Source: Hibiscus mutabilis (Eukaryota > Streptophyta > Magnoliopsida > Malvales > Malvaceae). Taken from it: DNA of 64,000 nt. Below the pieces are notes generated by a model that worked only from the letters and a program-made list of their open reading frames with translations, was not told where the DNA came from and ran no database searches. Positions 12,250 to 24,261 of the stretch are shown here, in pieces (within the stretch, counting starts at the first letter, position 1; every line of letters begins with the position of its first letter). The position numbers were made by a program, and so were the translations under genes. The DNA lies in assembly GCA_019671005.1 (NCBI GenBank), contig CM033721.1, positions 55,099,680 to 55,163,679 on the forward strand. The letters are read 5' to 3'.

Positions 12250-13030
12250 GTGCTTATTGGTCATTGCATAGGAAACATATACATGGTGCATTTAGATGAC
12301 ATTCATATTTCAAATACATGTTTTATTGCAAAAAATGAACATGACTCATGGTTATGTCATAGAAAACTAGGGCATGCAAGCATGAGTGTTTTAGAAAAAA
12401 TGATTTCAAATGATATTGTAAGAAGTTTGCCTAAAATAAAGTTTTCTCTTGATAAAATTTGTGATGCTTGTGCAAAAGGCAAACATAAAAGAGTTTCTTT
12501 TAAACCTATTAATGATGTTTCTACTAGTAGAGTTTTACAATTGATCCACGTGGATCTTTTTGGCCCTATTAGGACTATGAGTTTGGGTGGAAAATCATAT
12601 GCATTTGTTTTAGTAGATGATTACTCTAGATACACTTGGGTTCTATTCTTAAGTACCAAGGATGAGGCTTTAGAAAAATTCATCACGTTTTCAAAAATTA
12701 CTCAAAATGATGTTGGTCAATCTATTTCTCATATTAGAAGTGACCATGGTACCGAATTTCAAAATTTAGGTTTTGAGGATTTTTTTAATGCAAATGGCTA
12801 GAACCATGCTTTGTGAAATAATTTGCCAAAGTATTTTTGGGGCAGAAGCCACTAATATCGCTTGCTACATTGTCGACCGAGTAATGATTAGGCCAATTTT
12901 AAAGAAAACTCCTTATGAGATTTTAAAATCCAAAAAGTCTAACATTAGCTATTTTCATCCTTTTGGATGTAATTTTTTTAAATAATGGAAAAGACAATTT
13001 GGGCAAATTTGATGCTAAAAGTGATGAAGC
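12250..13030 (+). pseudogene. Sirevirus B integrase with internal deletion
   Basis: The Ty1/copia integrase lies upstream of RT, which sets the superfamily. The HHCC finger is visible (WLCHRKLGHASMSVLEKM and ICDACAKGKH), and the catalytic core follows with HVDLFGPI and IRSDHGTEFQ, supplying two catalytic aspartates. After FFNANG at about 12800 the sequence jumps directly to ARTMLCE. The segment that normally carries PRTPQQNGVVERKNR, including the catalytic glutamate, is missing. Downstream, ACYIVDRVMIRPILKKTPYE and HPFGC are recognisable. Confidence 0.85.
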
Positions 13031-14906
13031 TATTTTCTTAGGGTAATCTTAAAACTCTAAAGCCTATCATATATTTAATAAAATGACTTTGGTATTTGAA
13101 GAGTCTATATATGTGGTTTTCGATGAAACCTCATTCCGAGGAAGGATTATTGTGATGATGTAGGAATTTTTGAAGCCAATAATGGTGGGCAATCATCAAA
13201 GGCAGATGAAGTTCTATCAAAAAAAGAAAAAAGCACAAGATCCACCTCTAGAAGCATTGAAGGACATGACTCTAGAGGAGAAAGAAGTGAGCTACCCAAG
13301 GGAGTTCAACTATGTCAAAGGTGGTGAGATTTTGGGTGATCCATCCAAAGGGGTAACCACTAGACATTCTCTTAAAAATGCTTGTAATGTTGCATTTATT
13401 TCATGCATTGAGCCTAAAAATATCAAAGAAGCATTAAAAGATGATTATTGGATATTGGCTATGCAAGAAAAATTAAATCAATTTGAGAGAAGTCAAGTTT
13501 GGGCATTAGATGATAAGCCTGGTAATAAGTCTACCATAGAAACTAAATGGGTTTTTAGAAACAAACTAGATGGGAGTGATAACATAGTGAGGAACGAGGC
13601 TAGACTTGTTACTCAAGGTTACACTCAAGAAGAAGGAATCGATTTTGATGAAACCTATGCACCCGTAGCTAGAGTGGAAGCTATTAGCATGCTTCTTGTA
13701 TTTGCATGTTATCATGAATTCAAGCTTTTTCAAATGAATGTAAAAAGTGCTTTTCTAAATGGTTTTATTAATGAAGAAGTGTATGTATAACAACCACTCG
13801 ATTTTGAAGATCCAAAATATCCAAACCATGTTTTTAAACTTTCAAAAGCTTTATATAGTTTGAAACAAGCTCCTAGATCTTGGTATGAAAGGTTGTCAAG
13901 TTTTTAATTGAAAAAGGTTTTGACAAAGGAAAGGTGGATACTGCACTCTTTATTAAAAGAAATGGCAAAGACATTTTAGTAGTTCAAATTTATGTTGATG
14001 ATATAATTTTTTGTTCTACTATTGAATTGTTTTGCCAAGATTTTGCTAAGTTGATGCAAGGTGAGTATGAAATGAGCATGATGGGGGAGCTCTCATTCTT
14101 TTTGGGACTCTAAATCAAACAAAGGAATGATGACATCTTCATCAATTAAGCTAAGTACATCAAGGACATTCTCAAGAAGTTTAGCTTGGAGAATGTGAAA
14201 CCTCAAGCCACACCAATGAGCTCTTCTACAGAGCTTGACAAAGATAAAGAAGGTAAGTGTGTTGATTTAAAGCTTTATCGCTCTATGATTGGATTTTTGC
14301 TTTGTCTTACCGCAAGTAGACTGAATATTCTGTTTAGTGTTTTCTTGTGTGCTAGATTTCAAGCTAGTTTTAGAGAATCACACCTTATAGCCATTAAGAG
14401 AATCTTTAGATACCTTAGAGACACACCTTGTTTAGGCCTTTGGTATCCTAGAGATTCTTCATTTGATTTGCATGCTTTTTCGGATGCGGATTATGGAGGT
14501 TGTAAGATATATAGAAATATTACCTCTGGTACTTGTCAATTCCTAGGTAGTATGGTTATATCTTGGTTCTATAAGAAACAAAATAGTGTAAGAAGGGGAA
14601 AACATATCGGCTGAAAGTTGTTGTACTCAAGTTCTTTGGATGAAGCAACAACTTTTATAATATGGAATTGATGTAGGTACCATCCCTTTTAAGTGTGACA
14701 ACACTAGTGCCATTTGTCTCACTAAGAATCTCATCCAACATTCTTGAACCAAGCACATAGAGATAAGACATCATTTCATTAGAGATCATGTCTTGAAAAA
14801 TGATGTTGTTCTAGAATATGTAGACACCTTGAACCAATTAGCGGATATCTTTACCAAACCTTTAGACAAAGAGCGTTTTTGTCTCTTAGGAGAAAGTTGG
14901 GTTTAA
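13030..14906 (+). pseudogene. Sirevirus B reverse transcriptase and RNase H
   Basis: The RT N-terminal half is an open frame 13170-13790 with ALKDDYWILAMQEKLNQF, ETKWVFRNKLD, GYTQEEGIDFDETYAPVAR and KSAFLNGFINEEVYV. A TAA at 13788 follows, then KLSKALYSLKQAPRSWYE in another frame. The catalytic YVDD box is at 13991-14002. RNase H is 14186 to about 14906, with SMIGFLLCLTASRLNILFSV, FSDADYGG and, after a frameshift, the usual KTKHIEIRHHFIRDHV-like segment and a truncated ADIFTKPL end. It is a clear Maximus/SIRE-type copia pol, inactivated by stops. Confidence 0.9.
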
Positions 14907-15127
14907 CTAGCCTTTCTTAAACCTTAGAGCCTTTTAGTGTCAGATTTTTTTACTTGAATTAGGTCTCATTTCTTATGTGTTTTTGCTCCTATATGTATCT
15001 ATGCTTGTTGCTAGGGGAGTATGCATCTGTTTTAGATCATACATGATGTTCATATATCATTTGCATCGATTCGAGTAAAATCGAATTTTTGAGCACCTTC
15101 AAGTGAAAAATGACATTTTTGGCTTAG

Positions 15128-15380
15128 GGGTACCGATACGGTGTAACGTGTATTGGTACGGGTATCTTCAGGTCGTTTCGGTACATTTTGACCTGTACCG
15201 ATATAGGGTCGCATATTGAAACGGCTAACAAATGTTTTGGTACAATGTTTCGATACGCACAGGTTGCTTATCGATACGCATAGCCGCTGGAGAGTTAAAT
15301 GGGCATTAAAAGAGGGTTTTTCAATTTAAATCAAACACCATTTTTCTCTCAAACCCTAGATACGGTTTTCACCTATAAAA
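15128..15380 (+). promoter_or_regulatory. Motif cluster and TATA box before Sirevirus env-like gene
   Basis: The spacer between pol and the env-like gene holds at least five near copies of the CGTAYCGATACG motif (15130, 15195, 15250, 15269 and degenerate neighbours). A TATAAAA box follows at 15374-15380, about 95 bases after the last motif. The same order and spacing occur in the LTR. It may be an internal promoter for the env-like gene; this is inference from layout. Confidence 0.5.
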
Positions 15381-15859
15381 ATCTCTCAAATCCCTTTATT
15401 TTTCATACATCTCTACAAATCATTTGAGGGCTTTTGAGTTTCACATCAAACCCTACAAAATCATCAAGTTTGGTACATCATCATCTCCTCATTCATCTAT
15501 AATCCTTTATTCAAGGTATAAACCTCTTTTCTTTATTTTTTTAAATTTTGTTCTTATTTATATACTGTTTTTGTTTCATATTTATATATTTAGTATGTAT
15601 ATAACATGTTTTTCAGAGATTTTGTAAAAACTTTTTCAAATCTGAATTTTTTTGTTCAAATATAAAATTATACCGTATATTTTTCAACATTGTTTTTCAA
15701 ATTTTATTTTACCAAAAATCCTTTTTATACTTGCATATATTTTTAAACTGTATTATATAGATTTTTAACAATACTTTGATCATTGGATGCTTGTTGGATA
15801 GAATGTGTTCATTTATGCATACATTGTTTTTGGTTTGATTTTGATTTCAAATTATTGCC
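15381..15859 (+). other. Leader of Sirevirus env-like gene
   Basis: AT-rich sequence with no convincing ORF. It lies between the TATA-like box and the env-like start. A donor-like caag|gtataa at about 15515 may indicate a spliced leader, but no partner acceptor was confirmed. Confidence 0.4.
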
Positions 15860-17042
15860 ATGGGTCCTAAGAAAAGATATGACATCTAGTTCTAGTCCTC
15901 CTAATCAAAATCTCGAGGTTAATAGACCCAACCTCACCCATATTTTCCAAAATTGTTTTAATGAGCCAAGATATCCAAATGCTATGGATCGTTTTAAGCA
16001 TTATCAAACTTTTAAAATCTGTCATGAGCGTACTATTTTGATCCCTTTCTTGTCTTCCGAAAGACTTCAATTTAAATATCTTGAGTTGATGCAACAATGG
16101 AAGTTTATGCAAATTTTAGCTTTAGCCGAGATTTTATACCGAAACATTGTTTTGATTTTTTACTCAAATGCCCGGTGTATTTATAATGAAGTTAGATCTG
16201 AAGTCGTTGCTATCGAATCTTATCTTATGGGTAAAAAGTTTCGAATTGATTCTTCAATTTTAGCAAATTTTTTGGGTTTTGAGGATGTGGTAATTGATAA
16301 TGAGGATTCCTTGGAACATGTTCTTGGTGGCTCCGTGACCGTGCTTGATGCTCAAAATCACATCCTTCACCTTACGATCACTTGGTGGTTTCGCCCATCC
16401 AGTGGAAAATTCTCAACGATCTGAAAAGTTGACGACTTTTGGATTTGTTGCTTCCGTGAGGGTAAGCGTCCAAACCTTGCTCAAATTATGTTTGCAAAGA
16501 TCGTCTTTCTTATGCAAAACCATCATACTACTCTTGTCTCTTCCTTCACATATGGCACTGTTTTGAGCTATTTATTTCACAAGATTGGAATTGATTGCTC
16601 TTATGATGTTGCCAAACTTCTCATCGAAATAATCGATGAGTGTTCTCTCCACCGAGCCACGTTCACATACTTTAATGGAGAATGGGTTCGACTTGCCGAT
16701 ATACCTCAAGGCGTTCAACCCGATCTGGTGGCGGTTTCTCAAGCGGTTTTGGTTCCTCAAGCTCCGGTAGCTCAACCTTCTCTTAATGCTTTCATGGCCT
16801 ATCTCAACGAGCAATTTACATCTTTGGGCACCAATATTGCATCTTTGAATACCACCATGACCTCCGGGTTTGCCGCGATTGATACTCATTTTACATCCTT
16901 GGAGGAAAGAGTGACATCCATTGAAAACTGTCAAAATTCGATGGATATCTCTCTTACCGCTTTTCATGGTTAGTGGCGTCAATTTCTTGGAACCCATGCT
17001 AATGATGAAGATGAAGATGAAGACGATGAGGATGATCCTTAG
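15860..17042 (+). pseudogene. Sirevirus B env-like protein, frameshifted
   Basis: This is the env-like gene found downstream of pol in many Sireviruses; its role is unproven. A likely original ATG is at 15860 (MGPKKRYD), after which a one-base shift leads into TSSSSPPNQN. Conserved-looking text continues through FYSNARCIYNEVRSEV and SYLMGKKFRIDSSILANFLG. Two further frames carry the middle (16345-16566) and the C-terminal part (16488-16973), whose FAAIDTHFTSLEERVTSIE repeat pattern suggests a coiled coil. A TAG at 16971 precedes an in-frame acidic tail (NDEDEDEDDEDDP) ending at 17042. No clear signal peptide remains. Confidence 0.75.
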
Positions 17043-17419
17043 GCATCTTGCATATCATATCATATCATATTAGGATTAGTTTTATGCACCTATGTCTTTA
17101 TGTTTATGAATTCTTATGCTTTGGTTTATTTGCTTTTGGTTTATGTTTTTAGGAATTAAGTTGGATTTTATTATGTTTCTATAAATTCTTCTTTGAATTT
17201 TAATGATATCAATGTTGTTTCCTTTAATGCTTGGAGTACCTTTAATGTCTATACCTTACTCTTTTTATATCCTATTGATTTTGATCTAACAAAAAGGGGG
17301 AGAAGTAAAGAGCACTTAATTTTTTTAATTTTTTCAAAACCATCCTAAAGTAAGGAAGAGTATTTTTCAAAACTACTTAAAAATTTATTTTGGTTTTGTT
17401 ATATCAAAAAGGGGGAGAT
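17043..17419 (+). promoter_or_regulatory. Sirevirus B 3' region with two polypurine tracts
   Basis: The tract aaaaagggggaga occurs twice: at about 17292-17305 and immediately before the LTR at 17406-17419. Multiple polypurine tracts upstream of the 3' LTR are a known hallmark of Sireviruses. The rest of this stretch has no ORF. Confidence 0.8.
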
Positions 17420-18684
17420 TGTAAAACCTATAATTGATTTTGATATAACAAATTGTTTAAAGGCCTAATTGTAAAAGTAAATAAATTTTTAAGTACTCAC
17501 AGTCTCACAAAAATGACAAGGATTTGAACCTAAAATTGTTTCTCAGTCAAAAACTTAAAAACCCAAAAATTTTCTAAGTGTTTCATACTCAAATTAACCA
17601 ATTGCGCCCACGCGTATCGATACGCTCTTTACCGTTTCAATACCAATTTTTACTACTAGAGTTTTAATCATAAAAACGTACCGATACGGTTATCCCCGTA
17701 TTGATACGAGCTTTATCTGGGTTTGTGTTCTTGGTTACGAGTATCTGTACGACCTTCACCGTATCGATACGTGGGGCGTTGAGATTTTCAAATCTTTGCA
17801 TTTAATTTTGTTACCGTTGCCTCGTCAGTTATTAGAATCACCAAACTTTGAAAATTGGTTAACCCGTATCGATACGCCCCTTAGACGTACCGATGCATTT
17901 TTCACTACACCTTTTCCTTAGATTCTAATGAGCTAAAACTGTACCGATACGACTATACCGTATCGATACGCCCCTGCTTTTACACTATATCTGTTTCGAT
18001 ATGCTCTAAAGCGTATCGATACGCCTCTCTACAATGGCTTTTCCTTCTTTTGACAGGTACCAATATGGCTCTTCGTGTAACAATATGGTTGGTCACCAAA
18101 CAACATTTATTGCGAGAAAAATAGTCTCCAACGGCTCTATTGATGACCTCAACCACCCAAACGGTTAGAAATCAACGAGAGTGTATAAAATCAAGTCTCC
18201 AAAGTTGCAAAAACAACTATTGAACATCCATTGAACAACTATCAAACATTCAAGCAAAAATCCAACCTTTGAGCTTTTAGAGTCATATCTTGTACCCAAC
18301 TTGTGTATTCTAAATTGTAATCCTTTGTTTCAAGTTTGGGGTTTGTGTGAATTTGTATTTGGGCAAACATATCACCTTTGAGAGGAATTTTTAGTTTGCT
18401 ATGCACTTCTTGTAAATGAGTGAACCTTGATCAAGCTTTGGATAGAAAGCTTTGATTGATTGTAACGTTTGCCTCCTTAGCCTAGAAAAGGGATAGAATT
18501 CTTAGTGAATTGTGTTGAAATCCTTAGTGGGAAGCTAAGATAGTAGATGTAGAGCTTGTTAGAAGCTTGAACCACTATAAATCTCTTGTCCATCATTTTT
18601 ATCTTTTTGCTTTGCTTTCTTTCAATTTTTTATTTACCAATTCACCCCCTCTTGGCCTTTCGTCGTTGATTGATCATCCCAACA
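17420..18684 (+). repeat. Sirevirus B 3' LTR
   Basis: The 1265-base LTR begins TGTAAAACC straight after the polypurine tract and ends cccaaca at 18684. The TATA box TATAAAA is at 18184-18190. Upstream of it is a dense cluster of palindromic CGTATCGATACG motifs (listed separately). The 5' LTR and gag start should lie left of the window, on the far side of element A. Confidence 0.85.
17613..18066. repeat. CGTATCGATACG palindrome cluster in Sirevirus LTR
   Basis: Five perfect copies of the 12-base palindrome start at 17613, 17760, 17865, 17959 and 18012. Near copies lie at 17677, 17697, 17886, 17941, 17995 and 18056. They occupy the U3 region upstream of the TATA box, the place for enhancer or silencing-factor sites. 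Confidence 0.9.
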
Positions 18685-19183
18685 AATTTATTATTGTGAT
18701 TAATTTATGTTACTAATTGATTGGTCGTTTTAGAGTGGACTAAGAGAGCTTGTTTTTAATTGGTATTTTTCTTTGATTAATATAGATATCGATTGAGCGA
18801 GTCAGTAGTTACAATTCATCCGCGAAGAGTGAAAAAGCTTCAACAAAATGATTTTTCCCTCAACCTAATTTAAGTGTGTTTCTTCTTGAACCATTCTGAA
18901 TTTTGGTTAATGGTTAGTATGAATCTTGAGGTTGCTATGTGGATTATTGTTTCTAAATAATTACTTATGATCTAGTGATTGCAGGAGAAGGTTTGAAATG
19001 CTTAAATTGAGATTTAGTAAAAATAATAAATTGAACTACTTTGTCTAGTTAAGGGAAAACATGCAAGGTGATTGAGCGAATTTCTATAATTTAAATATTT
19101 TAATATGATTATTGAGGTACTAATGCGTGGAATATTTCATTGTTTTCTAGAAACAGAGGAGTGAAAAAATTCTAAAACTCGAT
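18685..19183. other. Non-coding DNA between Sirevirus B and hAT relic
   Basis: No gene or repeat boundary is recognised. It may be the 5' non-coding part of the hAT element that follows; no terminal inverted repeat was found. Confidence 0.4.
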
Positions 19184-21578
19184 ATGGGCAGTCGAAAAAT
19201 TGATTCTTTTTTCAAAAGAAAGGATCCTCATATTAGTGAGAGCTCTCCAAATCCAAGTTTGACACCCGTTAGTTCTTCGGATGTGGATAATTGTCCAATT
19301 AAAGTTGTAATAATTGAACAAGAAACCATTGATGCTTCAACTATTGAGCGTGATCCCGGAGTACATAATTTTATTTAGGATTTTCCTCCAAATCAACAAG
19401 ATGAAGTTCGAAGAGCGTATACCCTCAGTAAGGGACCTTATCAACCCATTTCTTCTAATGATATGAAATATGTTGATAAGCATGGATAACGATTTTTGTC
19501 TTCATGGTATAAGTTATTTCCTGATTGGTTGGAGTTTTCACCAACCAATGATGTTAGATATTGTCTTCCATGTTCTCTCTTTAATAAGCACCTTAGATGT
19601 TTTGGATCAAATACTTTTACTCATGATGGCTTTTAATCTTGGAAGAAATTTAATTTAGGCTTTAATTGTGCTTTTCTTATTCATGTCGAGAATGATGTGA
19701 ACCCACTGTATAAGAATGCCATGAAAAGCTATCATGATTTGAGAAAATCTCTTCAGCATATTTAGAAAGAGATCGAGAAACAAACTTCTCAACAAGTTGC
19801 AAGGAACATGTTTCAACTCAGTTTCTATAGAAGTTGTGAAGTGGTTTACCTTTCAAGGTTGTGCTTTACAGGGTCATGATTGGACAAAAGATTCAACTAA
19901 ATGCGAAAACTTTCTTGAATTAGTTTCTTGGAATCTTACAATGATGAAGTTTTTACAACTTTAAATAATGTTCCAAAGAATTCAAAGTATGTTTCTCCAA
20001 AAATTCAGAAAAAAATCTGTCTTTTTCAGGGATACAAAAGTATATTCGGGATAAAATTAGAGACCAAAAGTTTTGTGTCATGGTTGATGAAGCTCGTGAT
20101 AAATCAAAAAGAGAACAAATGATGATTGTGTTGACATATGTTGACAAAGAAGGTTTTATACATGAAAGATTTTTTGATCTGGTCCATATGAAGGAAGCAA
20201 ATTCGCTTGTATTGAAGAAAGAGATTTGCGATGTTCTTTCACATCATTGTTTGAATAGGAAAGACATAAAAGGTCAAGGATATGAAGGAGCTAGCAATAT
20301 GCATGACAAATTCAATGGTTTGCAAGTATTAATCCTTAAAAACTGTATATTTTCTTATTACTTTCATTGCCTTGCTCATAGATAACAATTAACTTTGGTG
20401 GCTGCATCCAAAGAAGTGATTCCAGTAGCACAATTTTTCTCATATTTGATTATCATTATAAATTTAGTTATCTCCTCTTGTAAGAGACAAGATTAGTTGA
20501 AAGATGCACAAACAAGTCATATTGAAGATATGATTGCTATTGAAGGTCTAGACACAAGAAAGGAAAAATAAATTGGCACTTTACAACTTGCATGAGATAC
20601 TAGGTGGGGCGCACATTTAACTTCTCTCCATATCTTGCTCAAGTTGTTTGATTCCACTTGTTCTATTCTCAAGAACATCATAACTGACAAAAATCTGACT
20701 CAAAGAAGCAAAGCAGATAGCGTTTATGATGTGATGACATCTTTTGAGTTTGTATTCATCTTGCACCTTATGATAAATCTCTTGAGCATCACTGATGATC
20801 TTAGTCAAGCTTTGCAACATAAATCTCAAGATATTTGCATTTAGTATCAAGTGCAAAAAAACTTATAAAATCTGAGAGAAGAGTTGAATCCTTTACTTGA
20901 AAAGGTAACATTATTTTGTGATAAACATCATATAAAGATTCCTCATATGAATGCTCTATATAAATGTGTTAGAGAGAGACATCGACTTAATGAGATGTCG
21001 TTGTAGTTGTACATCATTGTCGTGTTGATATATTTGTCTCTACTATTGATTCTCAAATGAAGGAGATGAACATTAGATTCAAGGATGACATGGTTGAGTT
21101 ACTTAAGCTTAGTTCTGCTCTAGATCCATTGGATGGTTATAAATCATTTTTCAATGAAAATATATGCAAGTTTGCAAATAAATTTTATCCAAAAGATTTC
21201 ATGGAGCAGGAAAGGCTGCACCTGAAAGTTTAATTAGAACATTTTGTGTTAGAAGCTAGAGGGAACCTTGAATTGGAAAAGGCATCAACAATTTCATAAC
21301 TCTGTCAAGTGTTAGAAAAGACTCAAAAGTCAAATATTTATCGTTTTCTTGATCGACTTGTTTTTCTTGTTTTGACTCTTCCTGTTTCTACTGCGACTAC
21401 ATAACATGCTTTTTCGGCGATGAAACTAGTAAAGACTCACTTGCGTAACAAAATGGAGAATGAATTTCTTTCAAGCTACTTAATAACATATATTGAGATG
21501 GAAATTACCCATGATTTATCAATAGATTCTCTTATTTATGACTTTGATCTAATGAAAGAGTGTCATGTGCAGTTCTGA
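19184..21578 (+). pseudogene. hAT-superfamily transposase relic (TTF finger/DUF4371 type)
   Basis: Recognisable in order: an MGSRKIDSFFKRKD start at 19184; a degraded TTF-type zinc finger (FSPTNDVRYCLPCSLFNKH, about 19535-19600); a DUF4371-like block (KFCVMVDEARDKSKREQM, then HERFFDLVHMKEANSL, about 20065-20210); and ATRWGAHLTSL-like text near 20600. The C-terminal dimerisation region (STATT-HAFSAMKLVKTHLRNKMENEFLSSYLITYIE) is at about 21390-21500. Plant genomes carry many such copies annotated as zinc finger MYM-type protein 1-like. Numerous stops and frameshifts break it, so it is a dead transposase. Terminal repeats and target duplication were not located. Confidence 0.8.
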
Positions 21579-22874
21579 ATGCCTACTTTTGACAATAAAT
21601 ATCTTCTTTATGATATTTTGTAGGTTCCTAATTATTACTTCTCTTAGACGTTATTTTTGTTTATTCTTAAGCATTTCAAAAGTTAGATTATAACTCTAGC
21701 TTTTTATAGTCTAAGTTTTATTTATTTATAATAGGTTCAGCTCTAGCATATTGGTGCAAATTGTAAATCATCGTTGTTTGAGAATGAGAAAGAACATTAT
21801 TTGATGTGCGTATTTATCTTACTTACTAGTTACTATGGTTGTTATTCCATATTGACCTATGTCATTATAGATTTACTACGTATAAAAGTTCACCCCCTAA
21901 CATAAAATCATGTGGTTGTCCCTAGATAAATACACGAATCTAAAAACCCCTAAATACAACTCGTATACCACCCGAAATCATATTTCCATGCCCATAACAT
22001 ATGATACATCACTAGAAGTATTGATACTTCTTGTAAAACTAGATTTTATACTTTAAGAACACACCAAATTGCATCAAAATTAGTTATATGACTCATAATA
22101 TCCAAAGTTTCAAAACTTTTGCTAAAAAATCACTAGTTAATCAAAAGGATTGGCACTTCCTAAAAAATTCAAATTCAATACTTAGAGAAGAAAAAAAATG
22201 TATCAAAACCAATCATATGACTCATGATATTCACTTAACACATCATGCAAACATTTTATTAATTAATGGCATGATTTTTAAACACATTCTAAACATCATA
22301 TGATCAGTCGAAACACCATTTTGGTCCTAACACGCAAAGAACTCAACATGCAAGACACAAATCATATCTAAACATTGAAATTATCTAAAACATGAGACTT
22401 ATGTGGTGTACAATCTTAAATTTTCAACAATCAAAATCAAAAGAAAAGCTTAAACTAATTTAAACATGAAATATAATGAAAATGGTATGGAGAGCTCTCT
22501 TATCCAATCTTAAAAATAATGATATTTTCTTGAAAAAATGATTTAAACCCTAAAATTTGTTCCTTCGATTTCAAGTTTAAAACTTTGAGAGAAAGAAAAG
22601 AAGATATAAAGAGAGGAGAGAAAAAAATGAAGGGAAATACAAGTGAGCTAAAAATTCGGCTCTTGTCTTCTTATACCCAACGTTATAACCAGCTTGAGGG
22701 AATGTCTACTAGGAAAAGGAGGGGAAGAGTGGTGTCTGTACAAGGCAAAAATCCTTTCAATCTTTCAAATCACCTTTTTCCTTTTTTGGCTCACCACCGC
22801 CCGGTATGTCGGTCCAATGACCTCTTGGCCGACGGGAGTAGACTGTAGGTCAACCACTAATGCATGTCAAATAG
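21579..22874. other. Unassigned AT-rich DNA
   Basis: No gene is recognised. The part from about 22560 to 22870, with a purine-rich leader and a GC-richer block around 22790-22850, resembles the R/U5 end of an unidentified LTR in reverse orientation. It has no matching partner in the window, so this is only a suggestion. Confidence 0.35.
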
Positions 22875-24261
22875 TGATGCACTTTAGAGCAAGTATACTC
22901 ATCAAATTAAGTAATAAAGTGATAAGTAGAGTGTCAGACCCACGATGATTGGATCAATAACTACAAAGTTATTAAGCTTAAGAATGAGTTTGCATGTAAT
23001 GGTGGTTGTTGATTTATTAAAACTAAAAAAATTAAACTAAAGATAACTATGATTAAGACTAATAGTTCCGGCAAATAATAGATGATTATGAAAGTTGGGA
23101 TTATTGCTAATGATATATGCTTGAGTATTTATTACAATGTTATAGCAACTGGCAAAACATGGCTACGTAAACCACTAAGATCTTTATCTACTCGATAGGA
23201 TTTTCTAAGGAACTTCTGACTCTCTAGATGCCTAAAAGTTAATAATATTGAAGCTAAGGTAATACATGTTTGTGTGAACCCTAATAACTCTATTATTTGT
23301 TTAAAAACTCTATTTTAGTCATTTAAACCCTAAACTTATGTCTAAGCCATATTAAGATTAAGTTAATAGCTTAGCCCCACTGTTCACGTCTGTATAATCT
23401 AACTCTCTTGATATTAAGCCACAGATCAATAGTTAAAAGGCCTCTCTAGATAGCTCTTACAATAACTATGCATGAAGAATGATGAACATAATAGATAAAG
23501 GGAAAACAACTATAGCATTTATAATAAAGTAATCAAAACATAAAATCCTGGGAAGCAATAATCCCAACTAAAGTATTTAGCTTATGTCTGAGCCTAAAAC
23601 ATCCATAACAAAAATAATAAAGTATGGCAATTTATCAAGCAAGGAAAAGAAAAGAGTCGAACGTCCTCGGCAAACTCCTTTTGTGCCGCCCAACTGTTGT
23701 TGTAGGTCTCTCACTCCGTCAACCTCTCTTGATGGCTAGTGTCCTGAGGAGATTTCTCTAGCTTCCACTCTAGTGGTTCTTCGTAAGCTTCAGACTAGGA
23801 TTTTTGTATATATCATGCTCTCTTGAACTGGCTTCCAAGTCTCTTTTATATAGGCGGTGAAACTAGGGTTTTTAGTACCATAAAGTGCGTTCACTTTATT
23901 AAAGAATGATATTGATTTCCCGCTATATTTACTGTTTCGTATCTAGGAGAAAGTCCACGTGGGTAAAAGTAGATTCATCTCCAAGTCTTTATGCCTCGTC
24001 AGCTCCAGCCATGCAATCTACTACTCATCCGCTCCAGCATTCCTCCAGCATCTACCAACATTCTACACATGCACAACAAAACACCACCTTTTGCATAAAA
24101 AAACACCAATATATATATATATGACATTAAAGCGTGAACAGTATAACTCCTTATCTACATGCAATCTATATGCAAATTAACCTAAATGCAATTATATGAA
24201 CTTAAAAACACGTAAAAGACAAGTAAAGGGCATATAAAATAGATCATTTACACACTCATCA
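22875..24261 (-). repeat. Athila-like element C, 3' LTR
   Basis: 1387 bases, tgatgc...actcatca on the plus strand. It shares the Athila LTR block 'gcaagtatac...acccacgatgattgg' with A, D and E at the same relative place. A TATA-like box TATATAAA lies on the element strand near 23848-23858. The polypurine tract lies directly outside at 24262. The pair LTR is absent: the element is truncated near the host gene. Confidence 0.75.

Noticed and set aside
15783..17042. Possible host gene with coiled coil
   Set aside because: Position between Sirevirus pol and polypurine tracts, and the acidic coiled-coil end, identify it as the element's env-like gene.
17613..18066. CRISPR-like repeat array
   Set aside because: The repeats are short palindromes at irregular spacing in a plant LTR with no cas genes.
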